A DNA stretch of 64,000 bases from Rhyacophila brunnea (taxonomy: Eukaryota > Arthropoda > Insecta > Trichoptera > Rhyacophilidae), in contig JAGYXB010000443.1 in assembly GCA_022495005.1 (NCBI GenBank), forward strand, positions 104,705 to 168,704, in the 5' to 3' direction. The notes under the pieces were generated by a model that saw only the letters and a list, made by a program, of their open reading frames with translations, did not search any database and had not been told where the DNA came from. Shown here in pieces: positions 9,031-20,418 of this stretch. Position 1 is the stretch's first letter. Every line of letters begins with the position of its first letter. A program made the position numbers and the translations under genes.

Positions 9031-10235
9031 CAGGGGTCGGAATGGACCGGAACGCACCCCAATTTTGCGTAGGTGAATTATTATTAAATATAATTCAATT
9101 CATTTACATTTTACATCATATTGCTTATTTATGATTTTTTGGTTTATATATATATATTTATATCTTTTCAGGTGAAATATTGTAGACCCTCAAAGATATG
9201 TAGACCCGTTATGTATATGCAGCCACGTCATACGCGGCCGGCTAACATAACCCTTACGTGTGCCAGATCAAAGAATTTAAGCCCTCATTTTGTCCCGAGC
9301 AGAGCCGCACGGGACTGGTGATGCAACCTTGCACCGAAGTGCGAATGCATGATGTTAATTTATACGGCAACTATCAGAGTGACTTTAATTTGAAGAGTCG
9401 CAAGGGGAGTCGAGAGTGTCCCGCTCTCCGTACGCTCTGTCGAATTTAGTAAAGGCCGCAAAATTGGCCTCGGTTGCCACCATGTCCGCGTATCCTATTG
9501 GGCCCGAATGGGGTCGGACCTGGGCAAACAACTCCGCTCGTTCGGGGCCCATAAGTGGACAGTCCCACAGAACGTGCTCTGCATCCTGCTGGTCCAGTGG
9601 GGACAGGCAGGCCATGCGTTCCATAGGGGTGGCACATTATAAAAGGTGGCGAATAAAGCAAAAAATACAATCATATTATAACTTTTGAGAGCAGTGGCGG
9701 TTTACTACGTACCACATGGACCCTTCCTATAAACGAAAAAATGCAAATTATTTAGCAAAGTAGAGTATCACTTCTTAGTATTCGTCAGGACCTCATGACT
9801 GAGGATCATGACCAGGATGATTTGGCAGTCAAACAGCCTTCTCAACGGGATGGCCACACGCATTCGAAAATCACTTGTGTATGCGAAAGGGCTGCAATAA
9901 CTCGCAAATGAGCACGCATAGTTATATCTGCATACTAGATATTCATCGCTAGAATTAAATAGCGGAGTGTCTGTGTATGGGGAATGTATTAAGGAAAAAT
10001 GTCCGCGGTTAAAGCAATGATAAACTATAAATATCAAGCAGGGTAAACCAGCGCTCGAAATGGAAAAGTTTACGAACATGTGTATTTTATTAAAATAAGT
10101 GTGTTAGATTTTCAATTATATTGCCTATTTAGCTCAGACGGTCAATATATTTTTTCCTCGAGACGGAGCGATAATTTTACCGATTTCACGAACCGTAATG
10201 GCGCTCCGGTGTGCTCCTGTCCATTTCGAACCCTG
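9031..10235. mobile_element. hAT-like element (family 9) enclosing a LINE tail
   Basis: The left end CAGGGGTCGGAATGGACCGG and the right end read in reverse, CAGGGTTCGAAATGGACAGG, form imperfect inverted repeats. The right subterminal region (CACCGGAGCGCCATTACGG) matches the fragment at 5763. Flanking 8-bp sequences do not match, so the pairing of the two ends into one element is an inference. Confidence 0.5.
9385..9640 (-). pseudogene. LINE ORF2 C-terminal fragment, GC-rich
   Basis: The minus-strand frame reads QQDAEHVLWDCPLM, GPERAELFAQV, then ATEANFAAFTKFDRAYGERD. This is the zinc-knuckle-like tail (H-x4-C ... ANF-AF) of R1/I/Jockey-group LINE ORF2 proteins and aligns with the relic at 59368-60026 (DANHILWECPKM ... 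TKANFIAFI). Only about 75 residues remain and the 5' part is missing. The stretch is strikingly more GC-rich than its flanks, unlike the other LINE pieces, which suggests a younger insertion or a family with different codon use. Confidence 0.75.
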
Positions 10236-10823
10236 GGGTAAACGTTAAAGCTAATGACACCTGGTAGATTTTGTTAAAAATCAATATACAACATAGATAT
10301 TTATTTAAAATGGACCCCGCCCAAACCATTTTTCTGTGTGCTTGCCTATTGTCGATGGATAAGGCGGCTACGAGTCGATTGCGATCGATCTTTTGAGGCT
10401 TGTAAGTTCAATTCGATAATGGTCAATTAACAATTAAATAAATTGGCAACCCTTGTTAGTAAATTGGCGGTCACCGCCCCAAAAATTAATAGAAATCAGT
10501 GCGGTATCCTCTTCGCATAGGTAATCAAACCTAATCAAGTCATAAGTTAACTTAGAACGCGGAGATGAAAAACAAGAAAGTATAGTAACTCTGACCTTTA
10601 AAACCAGAAATGCTCATTTGCTAGTCAGAATCTGTGAATCTATTTCAATACGTTTTGGAACGGATTTTGTGATATCACTGTGTTTTTTATGTAAACAACC
10701 ATTAAACGCTGTGAATGCAGTCTATATGGGAAATAAAATTCACTAACGCAGAAATGTGTTTAAGTTGTTAATAATACACAAAAACTAACATTAATTTAAT
10801 GTAGTAGACATGAGGTATCTGGT

Positions 10824-11055
10824 TACATGTAAATTGTACGTAAAACTTTTCACCGTGGCACAATTCACCGTGAGTTTTCTATCGGAAAGAGATGACCGTG
10901 TACTACACGGTCTCCAATTTTATTAGATTCAATATGAACATTAATTCAATTTTCATAGCTGATTTTGACAAAATCCATGAACATAACCTAACCTAATAAA
11001 TAATCCAGTATATCGGCTATTTTCAAAACATGTTTCCTGCTGTAAACTAGACATA
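10824..11055. mobile_element. TTAGG-core foldback family copy
   Basis: Starts TTACATGTAAATTGTACG, has the hairpin GAGATGACCGTGTACTACACGGTCTC, then CATAACCTAACCTAATAAATAATCCAG and TATCGGCTATTTTCAAAA. The copy at 49360-49565 has the same hairpin and end in inverse orientation. Confidence 0.7.
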
Positions 11056-11481
11056 CATATGCAGAAAAGATCCAATCCACAACCTACTAGTTTTGAGATA
11101 TTTGAGGAAATAGAAGATTGGATAAATAAAAAATCACAGTAAACTGCTAGCTTTCAAAAGTTATAATGGAATGAATATCTATCATGCTAATGATGTACAG
11201 TTTATTCGACATTTATATTTCATTAATGAGTTATATAGTAATTTATGGGGTTGGATCATTATTGCTTAAATGTGTTTTAAGAATTTAAAATGTAAAAAGA
11301 ATCCAATGAGAATTGGATCTTTTATGAATTTCTATTATGGTTGGAAACATGCATGAAAGATCCAATCCATAACCTACGTTTTGTTGAATGTAGTAAGTAC
11401 CTAACAACAGAAATTCTCGATCACTTTTTTTTAATATCATGTAGAAATTTTGTTTTGTTGTTATCCAACAATTTTTTTAAG

Positions 11482-11592
11482 GCTATAACTCAGTTGAGGC
11501 ACGGTCTAAAAAAATCGTGGCTACGCGATGCGCGGATTGCGGGTACAAATGACGCATGCCGAACGAAATATAATTTTACTGTAAAACTGTAA
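11482..11592. repeat. Fragment shared with element at 53716-54063
   Basis: CTATAACTCAGTTGAGGCAC, TCTAAAAAAATCGTGGCTACGC and GACGCATGCCGAACGAA align with CTATACTTCAGCTGGGGCAC and the following sequence at 53710-53805. Only the left part is present here. Confidence 0.5.
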
Positions 11593-11599
11593 AGCTAAA

Positions 11600-11790
11600 C
11601 TAAAACTGTGTAAGCCGACAAGAACCGTATTTTATTTAGAGAAGAACTTTATGTGAGTACTATACGACCCAAAGAGGTTGAACCGTCTTTAATATGCGGC
11701 CATATATTTCCAATTCATCATTTCACGGTGAAGTGTAATACGGCGAACTGCATACGTACAAGTTTTCCGGACACGGACGTATCTACAGTT
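11600..11790. mobile_element. TTAGG-core foldback family, right part
   Basis: CCGACAAGAACCGTATTTT, TACTATACGACCCAAAGAGG, CACGGTGAAGTGTAATACGG and GAACTGCATACGTACAAG follow the same order as 4312-4470 and, inverted, 46285-46460. No TTAGG core is attached. Confidence 0.7.
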
Positions 11791-11902
11791 GGCTAGATAT
11801 TTAAATTTGAATTGATCTTATTGTTAATGTAATTAATGTTATTAAAATTATTAGCAAGTTCGAGTAAGTTACAACATAAAATATTGAAGAGATCCGTGAC
11901 GT

Positions 11903-12188
11903 CGGTTAGTAATTAAAGTAGTAGGTACCTGCTTTGATTTAATAAACAAAAACCGATTTCCAATAGTAGCTTGATTTGCAAGAGCGCTGATGAGCAGGTA
12001 TTAAAGGTAAATAGTTAAAATTTGTCGTAATTAGTATGTCATCTTGTAGCATAGTGGACAATACGCACGGGGCGTAAACCTAACAGATGCAGGTTCGATT
12101 CCTGCCGGGTGTCTTATTTAAAAAAAAAGATTTTTTCAATTGGTTATAATATATATTCTCAGAAGTGTTTTTCAAAGTTATGTATGTT
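11903..12188 (+). mobile_element. tRNA-armed foldback element, right half only (copy 2)
   Basis: The centre (TGCTTTGATTTAATAAAC, GAGCGCTGATGAGCAGG) is followed by the right arm with TAGCATAGTGGACAAT, a B box (GGTTCGATTCC) and the AAAGATTTTTTCAATTGG stretch. The left arm is missing, so this copy cannot fold. Confidence 0.75.
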
Positions 12189-12669
12189 CAATAATTAATG
12201 TTGGTTTAAACAGCATGGGTTTCGTAATTTATATTTCTGTTTAATCGAATTCGAGAATTTGAAAAGTGTTCCGAAGGCCGGAATTGAAAAAACAATATTT
12301 GGACTTTTTCCGACATTGTCCTGATTATATGAGTATGATGAGACACCACTGTGTTATTGGACAAATAACACGCAGAAATTGTCAATATTCACTTGTCGTT
12401 TTTGGCGTTCGATATTGATTTCCCATATTTATTTTCTTTCTAAACGCTGCCTTGACTCATTGGGCTTACGTTTCGACACATTTATCAGTTCAACATTCAT
12501 TATAAATATCGAAAAATACTATTAACCTACAGAGCGATCAACACGAAGTCACTTTAATTTTGTTCAGGCAGACATATTGAAATCCGTATCACATGACCAC
12601 CAGAGCAGCCGCTGATTGGCTTATTCATTTTAGGGGGATTTGAAATTCACACGAAAACTATTTGAATTA

Positions 12670-12822
12670 AAAACACTTTGATAATAAATATGGAGGGTTT
12701 TTGGCCGTTTATGACTAACATATAGTGGACAAAAACATATATCTAAATATATATCTAACTCAAAATTTTATGAAAACTGTTTTAGGGGCTTCTGAAACTA
12801 GGCGCTTCACTTGATGAATTAA
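12670..12822. repeat. Right half of the GAAGCGCC MITE
   Basis: CTAACTCAAAATTTTATGAAAAC, GTTTTAGGGGCTTCTGAAAC and TAGGCGCTTC match the right end of the complete copy at 54711-55060. The left inverted end was not found. Confidence 0.55.
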
Positions 12823-12848
12823 AAAAATAGCAACAAAATGACGTGTAA

Positions 12849-13107
12849 TAATAATATGTATTTTATATTCAACGAAAAGAAATAAGTATGAATGAAAAAG
12901 TGTGCATAAAATTGTCGGATTGCCCAAAGCGTACCGAAACTACTTATTATGGTTTTATTTTGGCTGGGTTTATCTGATTTTTAAAAACTATCCAACACCA
13001 TATTATGTAAATTATTGTAGTACTCGTTCAAAAAAAACAAATAGGTACTTACGTATGAATCACAATGCACTATTTATGTCGGATCTTAACAGCCTACCTC
13101 CACCCGT
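12849..13107. mobile_element. hAT-type element, right half (sister of 36476-37051)
   Basis: AATAAGTATGAATGAAAAAGTGTG, AAAAACTATCCAACACC and GATCTTAACAGCCTACCTCC match the right half of 36476-37051. It ends CACCCGTGGCG, where it runs directly into the family-7 sequence. The left arm is absent. Confidence 0.65.
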
Positions 13108-13200
13108 GGCGCACCCATGATTTAATATGGGGGGGGGGGGCAAGGAGGAGAATGTAAATTAGTCCCATAGACTCTTTTTCTTCTTCACAGCTTAATTTCT
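13105..13200 (+). repeat. hAT-like family-7 end with G-run
   Basis: GTGGCGCACCCATGATTTAA, a run of twelve G, then GGAGGAGAATGTAAATTAG and a TTC-rich stretch mirror 5200-5292. The junction with the preceding hAT-type element shares GTGGCG. Confidence 0.5.
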
Positions 13201-13536
13201 CGTTTATCGGTCTTTTGTCTATTGCACTCGGTGTACCTATACCATGGTCCAAACATCCTGATACGGCCCTCAGGCTAGGATATTTGATTTTCGTTAAAAA
13301 AGTCCAATCATTCTTTCTCCTGTCCATTCCGAATTCTACCAAGGTCACTCCATATTTTTTCTCTACATAATCAGTCGATTTTTTTTGTTATTTTTACCTT
13401 CCTTTTTCCAAAATTAGATTTTCCGGAAAATTACACGGATTGAATTTATTCTTAGTGTAGGTATATTTGTTGGTTTGAAATTCAAATTTATTTAAGTATT
13501 TACATATAGTAAACTCTCGATCGAAATCGATAATAT

Positions 13537-13835
13537 CAGTTGTTTGTTCTCTCAATGTGCATAACTGACCTGCCATATGTGATGCCAATTGGGCGGGAAA
13601 TACCTATGTTCAACCAAATCTTCACGCTTCTAATCCAACGCTTCAGTTATTAATATATTCTACCTACGTGAAGATGAGTAGATATTATATGTGGACGCTG
13701 TTTAATAAATTATTAAAATATGGTCTACTTAGCTGATTCGGTGTACTTCCATGTATTTACTCTTCATGCTGTGAACGTTTTAAATTTATATTTTGTAATT
13801 TTCACAGTTTGTAAAAATAAATAATTTGAAAGAGA
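13537..13835. repeat. Dispersed repeat (family 8)
   Basis: TGTTTGTTCTCTCAATGTGC, ACCTGCCATATGTGATGCC, GTTCAACCAAATC, TCTACCTACGTGA and GGTCTACTTAGC recur in the same order at 25523-25735, with a fragment at 2272-2300. The tail after 13770 (TGTGAACGTTTTAAATTTAT...) equals the short insert at 8721, suggesting a retroelement 3' end. Confidence 0.55.
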
Positions 13836-14014
13836 GGGGCTGTTAAAAAATAGCACTTATTTACAGTTCAGACGGTTAACTTATTGTAATAATTAACTGT
13901 CTAACATAGAGTGATAAATGTGATATATTTATCACATGTAGCTCTTTTTGGTTGTTAAGTTAATGTTAGAATAGCCTCGCAGGAATACAGGAATTGAAAA
14001 TACATGTCTTCTAT

Positions 14015-14743
14015 TAGGGAATCCAATCCCGAGCCAAAATTCTGATCCCGGGATTTCGGGATTACAATTTGACAATCCCGGGATCCCGGGACTGGTCCCG
14101 GGATTGGCATTTTTTCCATTATTAATATAAAATTTTTATATTTACAAATAACATTGATAAAATCGGTCAAAAATAAATCTAGTATAATTTATACTATTTA
14201 AGACATTTATTGTTAATATTGTATACGTTAAATCTTGGAAATACACAACAGAAGTTTAATGGAGTAAATAATATTGTAATATAAATAATAATGTGAATTT
14301 AATATGAGATTGCTATTTCTGATAGTAAAGACATAATGAATAGATCAGCGAGATTTAAAATAGTAAAGCAAATAATCATGGCGTACTTATGGCTTTTCCG
14401 CTTCATAAATCTAATTAGTCAGCCAAATATGAAACTGCCGTAAAACGTATGATATCATGGTAGAATACTTTGTTAAAAGTGCGAAGCATTGGTTTTTTAC
14501 CAATCTTTCTTATTTTTAATAATCTATGTGAAAAAATAAAATGAATCGGCAACCTACACATCAAACTTCATTCAAACTCAGTGTATTTCTAATGTAGTTA
14601 TTTTGTATTAAAAGTATTTTTTCTGTTATATTTTCCATAAAAATTGATAAAAAAATCAATCCCGAAATCCCGGGATTATGTTTATCAATCCCGGGATTCA
14701 TAGGTATCGAAAATAGCTCGGGATCCCGGGATTGGATTCCCTA
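14015..14743. mobile_element. hAT-type element with TCCCGGGAT ends, perfect 8-bp duplication (copy 1)
   Basis: The ends are TAGGGAATCCAATCCCGAGC and its complement (GGGATTGGATTCCCTA). The perfect 8-bp repeat TCTTCTAT flanks it at 14007-14014 and 14744-14751. TAGGG-type ends plus 8 bp are diagnostic of the hAT superfamily. Within about 100 bp of each end the palindrome TCCCGGGA or close variants recur several times. The 729-bp body has no transposase coding; it must be mobilised in trans. Confidence 0.93.
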
Positions 14744-14940
14744 TCTTCTATATATGTATATATAGATAATATATTATGTATTGCCTACAATTTAGAATAT
14801 AGAATGTAAGCATAACTAAGATAAAGTTAGTTCGATAAAGCCACGGATGGTATCCGTACAGACTCAAGTAAAAGGGTCGCAAAATTTTCTTTTAAAATGC
14901 GACCCCCCTTATCCGCTTCGTCACGGTTACATGTAAGTTG

Positions 14941-15298
14941 TACGTATGCAGTTCATCGTAGGACACTTATTCGTGCGCCGCAGTACGTGAAACACGAGTT
15001 CGTATAACATTTTATCAAATGACAAGTTCTTCGTTGAACGTTTCACCGTGGAATACATTTGTAGGTATCTTACAAAATGCGGCGATAGTTTGCAAATAGT
15101 ACTGTTCCAATTAGATTAACCCTAACCTAACCTAGTAAAGACATCTCATAAAATTCGCCACATGTTGTAGGTACCTATAAATATACTCCATGGTGAAATG
15201 TTCAACGAAGAACTCGTCATTTGATTAAACGTTACACGAACTCATGTTTCACGTACTGCGGCGCACGAATAAGTGTCCTGCGGTAAACTGTTTACGTA
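14941..15298. mobile_element. TTAGG-core foldback element with about 130-bp arms
   Basis: The left arm (14941-15072) and right arm (15166-15298) are near-perfect inverted repeats, each including CACTTATTCGTGCGCCGCAG or its complement. The loop (15073-15165) holds CCCTAACCTAACCTAG, the telomere-type unit in CCTAA sense. Confidence 0.85.
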
Positions 15299-15930
15299 CT
15301 AATTTCTGGATACGTTTCGTCACATAATTATTTATCATCATACTATTATGTCAGATTGTCAGCCCCCCCTATGATCATTACAGTCCAAGTGAAGTAAAGT
15401 TAATGTACGTTTAACAAAAATGTGACATGACGCTCATGGTTTAAATATTTGACTACATTACTCGAATTTTTATCATGCGATTATAGAATTTTAAAATATT
15501 ATGAATAATTAGCATAACTAACCGCAAGAAATGCAATTAAAATCGTTTGGAAACTAATGACGGTTAGTTTGGAAAGATTACGACTTCGATTTCACAAAAT
15601 AAAAAAAAAAATAATACTAAAGAGTGTTTTAAGATCATCTTTAACCAGAGCTGTAAGAACCCCTATTTTTTAAAGGTTCTGTTCCAGTAGAAAATTTTCT
15701 TCTGGTTCGTTAAAAAAGCAATACCTGTACCTAGATGGTAGTATAACCTAAAGACTTATATGTACTGCACGATATAATTTTTTTGCGGGAGGGTTTTCCG
15801 CTATAATTCTACTGCGCAGGCGCAGATATCACACAGTTCCAACTATCGCGTGAAAATCCAGAAGCTGCTGAACTTTTTGATGCATGTATGCAATCTTACA
15901 ACATGCACGATAATACGTATGTATACGTGC

Positions 15931-16434
15931 ATTTTACCACGTTTTTCTTAGCTCGTATTCTTGTTTGGCTGGTGGTTGTTTATCCAGTACAAATCTTGCA
16001 ATAGATTTTTAACTAATTTCCCGACTAGCTAGACATTTGAAACTTTTAGAATATATCAAAACACGATGCCAATGCAGTCTTTTAATACTTTTAGCCATAT
16101 TTAAGTAGAATTGAATTCATTTTCAGTTAATTCTGTTTTGTATGAAAAGTTATTTCGGAAGAAATCCGTAATCCAATCAACTATTATTTGTTGCTAAGGG
16201 GGTGATGCTAGCAACTAAATTATTAATATATACGTGCGTTACTATGGAAATCAAAATGACATGTCAGTAGGTATTCTATATTTATTTGTTTGTTGCAAAA
16301 TAGCAAAAAAATGATTTGTTCACAATTGCCTTATTTGTCCTAAATTATTAATACATAGAACTGTCAAGTTTATATGATTCAACAGAAAATTTAAAAACGT
16401 GTTATGTAAGAAGTTATTTTTATCTTGTAATTAT
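15931..16434 (-). mobile_element. MITE-A copy (long variant)
   Basis: Full element on the minus strand: TTTTACCACGTTTTTCTTAGC at one end, TTTTTATCTTGTAATTATTC at the other. It contains an extra segment with GCAAAATAGCAAAAAAATG (about 16290-16340) that is also seen in the chimaeric copy at 35581. Confidence 0.8.
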
Positions 16435-16803
16435 TCTTGTTAAGGTCTCAATAATACGTAGTATGTACTGTACTGGTATTAAATCAATGCACGTGTAAAC
16501 GAGGAATACATGACGAGTGATTGAGAGTCCATGGTAATACAATGGTGTAACACAATTTTCAGTAATTCAGGACCAATGTTCAATTTCAGCATAATGTTCT
16601 TACGGAATATTTTATTCTTATAAAAAACACAGTTTATGTTTATTAATTTTGTGACGTCACATTTTCTACAATCCCCTCTTGGTTCCTCCCTCCTAGTTAT
16701 ATAATATATACGACCATAATATACTTAACACATATATTTTCGTTTTCAACATTAGCATCGTTCAATGAGTGATAAATGACCAAAAACAATTAATATTTTA
16801 ATA

Positions 16804-17280
16804 ATCATAATTACAGGATAAAAGAACTTTTTATATACCTACCACGTTTTAAAATTTTCTGTTGAATCATATAAACTTGACAATTATATGTATTAATAAA
16901 TATAGAATACTGAAATGTCATTTTGATATTTCATAATATTATTGATTTCCATAGTAACGCACGTATATATTAAGAATTTAGTTGCTAGGACCCACTTAGC
17001 AACCAATAATAGTGAGGTAGTAAATATTCCTTTTAACGATTTTTTCTGAAACATACAAAACAGAATTAATTGAAAATGAATTCAATTCTGCTTAAAGATG
17101 GCCAAAGTATTAAAATAATGCATTCCCGTTGTGTTCTGATATATTCTAAAAGTTTCAAATGTCTAGCTAGTCGGGACGTTAGTTAAAAATCTTGGACAAA
17201 CAAGAAAAAAATTGTACTGCACAAGAAAAAATCTGTACCGGACAAACAAGAATACGAGCTAATAGAAACGTGGTAATATC
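16804..17280 (+). mobile_element. MITE-A copy
   Basis: All landmarks are present from AATTACAGGATAAAAGAAC to AATAGAAACGTGGTAA. It lies about 370 bp from the inverted copy at 15931-16434. Confidence 0.8.
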
Positions 17281-17640
17281 ACAAAATTAAACAGATGTTT
17301 TCAGAGTTTCAGGTTCAGGTTTCGATTCCGTTCCTAGCTCTGATTTAAACTAATAATATATATATTTATATAATGATATGCTTATTTAATTTTAATGCGA
17401 GAAAGCTGATTTGTAATATTTATGCAAGCTGATAAAACATTCCGGTATTGTGACTGCAATTTTTTTATATTCGTCTGGAACACTTTTTGATAGTAGAGCA
17501 AAAAAAAAAATTAAACCTAAAGCTGTTAAAAAATATCAAAGTTAACAAAATTTTATCTCAAAATAAGAATAAATTAACACTGTCTTTTCTTACCTATATT
17601 TATAATTATTGTAATTGTTTATTTTTACTTTACTATAAGA

Positions 17641-18270
17641 CAGGGGGGGGAGCAAACTTTTTGGATGGAGGGCCAAATTCAAGAATTCAAAATGAGCGGC
17701 GGGCCGCAAGTAAAATACCATTTTTAGATATACACTATTTATTATCACGAAAAATAAACATTACAAAAAAAATTAATGAGAAGAATGAAACTGTTGTACA
17801 TTTTTTTAAATTCAGGTGTTAATTTTGTAGTTGATATTCTCAAAACTGCTTGTAAATGGGCATCAGAGATATTTGATCGTGAAGAATTTTTATTGAGGTT
17901 CATGATCGAAAATGTTTGTTCACATATATAGGTTGATCCAAAAATAACGAACATTTTTCTTGCATAATCTTTAAGTTGGTCGAATTTGTCTGAATTAAGA
18001 GGCATTGTAAAATTTGGAGATTTCTTCACGACGATGCATCTCTCTTAAATCAGTGTCACCTGCAGATCAATAATCTAAAATTCTAGCTCTGTCGGTACAC
18101 TATCAATATCTATTGAAAATGGATCGCCTACTATTGCTAAACAAATTTTAATCTATTGTTAATATTTTTTTAAAAAATATAAAAAAGTTATTCTTAATCA
18201 GAAGTAGGTACAATTAATGATGGCGGGCCGCAAAAAAATATCCGGCGGGCCGCAGTTTGCCCCCTCCCTG
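17641..18270. mobile_element. hAT transposon relic with 8-bp target duplication
   Basis: The ends CAGGGGGGGGAGCAAACTTT and (reversed) CAGGGAGGGGGCAAACTGC are inverted repeats. Flanking 8-mers CTATAAGA (17633-17640) and CTATAGGA (18271-18278) agree at 7 of 8 positions. Subterminal GGCGGGCCGCA repeats occur on both sides. At 630 bp it is an internally deleted derivative that keeps only the 3' end of the transposase gene. Confidence 0.88.
17745..18060 (-). pseudogene. hAT transposase C-terminal (dimerisation) domain fragment
   Basis: From about 18060 the minus frame gives INDLQVTLI, a stop, then KKSPNFTMPLNSDKF, LKDYARKMFVIFGSTYICEQ, TFSIMN, LNKNSSRSNISDAHLQAVL. The FGSTYxCEQTFSxMxxxKxxxRSxxxDxHLQAxLR signature is the hAT C-terminal domain, as in GTF2IRD2/ZBED-like transposases. 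It promotes transposase dimerisation. About 95 residues of a 500-600-residue enzyme remain; the zinc finger and catalytic core are absent. It lies within the inverted ends at 17641-18270, so this is a deleted transposon and not a domesticated gene. Confidence 0.88.
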
Positions 18271-18510
18271 CTATAGGACAAAGAACAATAAACCATGAAG
18301 AATGAAGAGAGAGCTTCAGCCAGCAGTGGATCAAGCCAGTGGCCAGTGGTGGGCTTAAAAGCTAGAAGACCCGAGACACTTTCTGATTTTAAGTCCCAAA
18401 ACAAAATAAAAGTAGGTGGTTACATAATATAAATAATTATATTATATCTATCCTTTCTCATTGAAAATTATTAATGAAAATTACAGGGGTGACACATAAT
18501 AATGTTTTTT

Positions 18511-18746
18511 CTGACCATGTCCGATCCTAATAGGATCACATTGGCCTCCACAGAGTAGAGGTTTGTATTAACAGATTTTGTTTTTTACGAGAAATGGATG
18601 TCAGCCACTTGCTCATCTTATTAGGTCCATACCCTGACTGACACTCACACTAATTGAAAAATAATATGTGTACTTGCCAGACCCAGGATTCGAACCTGGG
18701 AGCCACAGCGCGATAGTCCAACGCTCAAGCCGCGCGGCCACCGTGG
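18511..18746 (-). mobile_element. SINE-1 copy
   Basis: Minus-strand head with GGTTCGAATCC (at 18688-18698) and the standard tail GGATCGGACATGGTCAG. GGGTGACA occurs on both sides (18487-18494 and 18745-18752) and may be the target duplication, although it overlaps the SINE head. Confidence 0.85.
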
Positions 18747-18759
18747 GTGACATTTTAAG

Positions 18760-19479
18760 TAGTTTTTTATTTGCTAGTACGTATACAGTTTGTGTGGATG
18801 TGTTATGTTATAGGCTATAACATAACTTATAGCCATAGGCCCATTTGATGTTAGTTTCAGTTGATCCAAAATAAAACATTCCTTTATTTGCATGTCAATT
18901 AATTTAAAAATATTAGAATTTGCGTTTTCTCTCACCTTACCTTAAAACATTTTCATGTGTCGCTCTCCCCTATATATTTTCATACGTTTTCTCTCATGCG
19001 TTACAGATACATGATTTTGCATTCTGTAATTCTGTATTTTTTTTTTATAAACATCCCGCTTTTACTGAAAAGCCACTGGATCGATATCTTATCGTGTCAC
19101 GACCCCCTTCTGTCGTAACCAAGTAACCTGCGACCCTCCGTACATTAACATAAAGAGGCATTTAATATAGTAGATAAGAAAACATATTAAAAATAATCGT
19201 AATTAAAAACGCCGATTATCATTTAATATTAATCATCATAAATCTATTCTGACTTTTTCTATATTTGCATCTGAATTAGCAATGGTCACGTCATTTTCTT
19301 TTTATAAATATATTTTTTAAATGAAACATAGTTTTTGCTAATTCTACAGTATTGAGACAGTTACATTGATATCTGTTTTCGAGCTATGAACCCCATACTC
19401 AGATTACAATCACCAGTTGCTTATGCCTGGAGCAGTTTTCCAAGACTGAGGTTACCACGCCCTCAAGTTTTATTTGACT
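18760..19479. other. Stretch without recognised features
   Basis: Contains a short hairpin near 18800-18835 (TATGTTATAGGCTATAACATA). Otherwise AT-rich with no coding or repeat signal that I could place. Confidence 0.4.
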
Positions 19480-19745
19480 GAGATTACACGACATTAAGTT
19501 AAGAGTGCCTATGGGTGAGAGGAACTAGGATAACAAACTAAAATGAATACTAACACATTATAAATAGAACGCAAATATAAAACTGCCAAACGATCTGAGT
19601 GAAGAGATCTTCACGTTTGCATTATGACCCTGGCATATGACCAGGTCGGATGGCTCGATGGACCGACTTGAACAGCTCTTCCCTTTCTGTAAATATTTTA
19701 GGGTATTCCCAGAGGATGTGGTTTGAATCCAGTACTTCTCTGCTA
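19480..19745 (-). pseudogene. LINE tail (same family as 59368-60026)
   Basis: The minus strand gives HILWEYPKIFTEREELFKSV, then the 3'UTR phrase GTGAAGATCTCTTCACTCAG. The cysteine of the HILWEC knuckle is replaced by Y. Only the last part of ORF2 and some 3'UTR remain; the usual 3' terminus is not intact. Confidence 0.7.
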
Positions 19746-19824
19746 CATCAATATATTGGTAGAGTTTTCCAGCGAAGCCACTATGTATAGTAAAAAATTG
19801 ACTGGTGGCAATGACAAACGCTGA

Positions 19825-20296
19825 TAAAATAATTACAAGATAAAAAGAACTTTTTTATATACCACGTTTTTAAATTTTCTGTTGGATCATATAAACTTGA
19901 TTGTACTTGATAGAAATACTGAATAAATATTATAGAATACTGAAATGTCATTTTGACATTTTATATTGATTTCCATAGAAACGCGCGTATATATTAATAA
20001 TTTAGTTGCTAGGACCCCTTAGCAACCAACAATAATAACTTTCCATACAAAACAGAATTAACTGAAAATGAATTCAATTCTGCTTAAAATGGCTAAAAGT
20101 ATTAAAAGAATGCATTGTCGTCGTGTTCTGATATATTCTAAAAGTTTAAAATGTTTAGCTAGTCGGGAAGTTAGTTAAAAATCTTCAATCGTCCAATACA
20201 AATCTTGGACAAACAAGAAAAAACATGTACTGGATACACAAGAAAAAATCTGTACCGGAAAAACAAGAATACGAGCTAATAAAAACGTGGTAAAAT
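19825..20296 (+). mobile_element. MITE-A copy, complete
   Basis: Begins AATTACAAGATAAAAAGAAC, has ATATACCACGTTTTTAAATT, and ends GAGCTAATAAAAACGTGG plus TAAAAT. A good reference copy for defining the ends. Confidence 0.82.
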
Positions 20297-20418
20297 ACGT
20301 GATATCTATCGTAATATATAAATAAACGTGAAACAATATACTGTCGATTTTTTTTTACTAGTCATAGAATAAATTTGCAAAGGATGTCAAATGTCATTAC
20401 GACAAATATACCGAGCAG

